64,000 bases of DNA. It comes from CAVSMC01 sp963798655. GTDB lineage: Bacteria; Pseudomonadota; Gammaproteobacteria; Burkholderiales; Casimicrobiaceae. The DNA lies in assembly GCA_963798655.1 (NCBI GenBank), contig CAWCUH010000014.1, forward strand, positions 1 to 64,000. The letters are read 5' to 3'. The position numbers and the translations under genes are program-made. Below, one piece after another: positions 63,418 through 64,000 of the stretch (its first letter is position 1; every line of letters starts with the position of its first letter). The notes beneath the pieces were generated by a model. That model saw nothing but the letters and a program-made list of their open reading frames with translations. It searched no databases and was not told the DNA's origin.

Positions 63418-64000
63418 TCATTTCGAGCTCGAGCTCTTCGTGAACGACGCGAGCGAGTCGAGCTGCTGCTGCAGATACGCGCTCTGCGCGCTCAGCGTGG
63501 CGAGCAGCGTGTCGAGCGCGTTGAACTGCCGCGTGTAGTTCGCCTGCACCTGCGCGAGGCGCGCGTTGAACGCGTCCTCGCGCTTCTTTACGCTGTCGAT
63601 CGACTTTTGCAGCCCGTCGGTGCGCGATTTGATCGCGCCGTCGGTGTCCACCACATCGGACACGAGCTTGTTCAATCGGTAGGCGAAGCCTTGCCCGAAC
63701 GTGACCGTGCCGCGATCGCCGAGCACTCCGCCGCTCACGAGAACCTTGAGCCCGTCGACCGGCGAGCCGACGGCGCCCACGAGCGTCTGACCGCTGCCGG
63801 CGGCGGCGACGCCGTTGATCGTTCCCGCGATGTCGAGCCCGGCGGTCGTGGTCGGCGCGCCGCCGAGCAGCGAAGCCGCCGCGTTGCCGGCGGCGCTCGC
63901 GACCGACGCCGAGCCGTATCGGTTCGACGCGATCGTCAGCACGCCGCCCGCCTGCGTCACCGTCACGCTGCTGCCGGCGCCCGCGATCGCGCTCGCTCCG
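63418..64000 (-). CDS. fliD: Flagellar filament cap protein FliD, 5' end beyond the window
   Basis: About 194 C-terminal residues. The coiled C-terminal region (SRTDGLQKSIDSVKKREDAF, LARVQANYTRQFNALDTLLA-like) and the preceding core match FliD. The gene starts beyond 64000. FliD caps the filament and helps flagellin polymerise. It leads fliS and fliT. Confidence 0.9.
   Translation of the reverse strand, partial: GASAIAGAGSSVTVTQAGGVLTIASNRYGSASVASAAGNAAASLLGGAPTTTAGLDIAGTINGVAAAGSGQTLVGAVGSPVDGLKVLVSGGVLGDRGTVTFGQGFAYRLNKLVSDVVDTDGAIKSRTDGLQKSIDSVKKREDAFNARLAQVQANYTRQFNALDTLLATLSAQSAYLQQQLDSLASFTKSSSSK

Overview
The window is high-GC DNA densely packed with genes. It looks like a betaproteobacterium, most likely Burkholderiales. 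The evidence is the flagellar gene order (fliE diverging from fliFGHIJK-LMNOPQR, with fliD-S-T and YcgR genes beside them), the ribF-ileS-lspA-ispH run, the parE-parC pair and an IPTL-CTERM protein. I cannot name a genus. No tRNA, rRNA, insertion sequence or CRISPR array was seen.

Layout. 1-7581: the end of msrB; a cyclic-di-GMP (GEMM-I) riboswitch in front of a winged-helix/degenerate nucleotidyltransferase protein; a small secreted protein; an Fnr-family regulator with a NarX/NarL-like two-component system; an ATP-grasp ligase. 7796-14077: topoisomerase IV (parE, parC), then a papain-like protease whose reading frame shifts inside a long glycine-coding repeat. 14267-25166: a Ser/Thr phosphorylation module (membrane kinase, PP2C phosphatase, a type VI-style FHA protein and a second copy of its C-terminal domain) mixed with LysM and TPR lipoproteins, a LysM polysaccharide deacetylase, a SulP-STAS-cNMP transporter and an IPTL-CTERM surface protein. 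25296-27364: a DnaQ/GIY-YIG nuclease diverging from a LexA-like autoprotease; the shared promoter region carries two GAAC-N4-GTTC dyads and the lexA-like mRNA looks leaderless. 27435-33549: a TPR diguanylate cyclase coupled to a molybdopterin oxidoreductase, an aldo/keto reductase, a J-like protein behind a sigma-54 promoter, and a four-cysteine protein. 33778-39805: an AddB-like/AddA-like recombination nuclease-helicase pair. 39897-45154: ribF-ileS-lspA-ispH. 45267-48131: a PAS-GAF histidine kinase and its receiver. 48115-64000: the flagellar export, switch and basal-body cluster, ending in a truncated fliD.

How the parts connect. Cyclic-di-GMP recurs as a theme: a riboswitch (about 565-650), a GGEEF cyclase with an I-site, and two tandem YcgR flagellar brakes beside the flagellar genes. 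The kinase, phosphatase and FHA proteins form a plausible threonine-phosphorylation switch that sits with cell-wall-binding proteins rather than with type VI secretion structural genes.

Several small repeat families run through the window. The most striking is a palindromic element built on GAGGGTCAGAGTGC. It occurs at five places, each within a few bases of a stop codon; one copy seems to supply the -35 box of ribF. Two other palindromic repeats lie inside the flagellar operon, one of them within the coding sequence of fliO.
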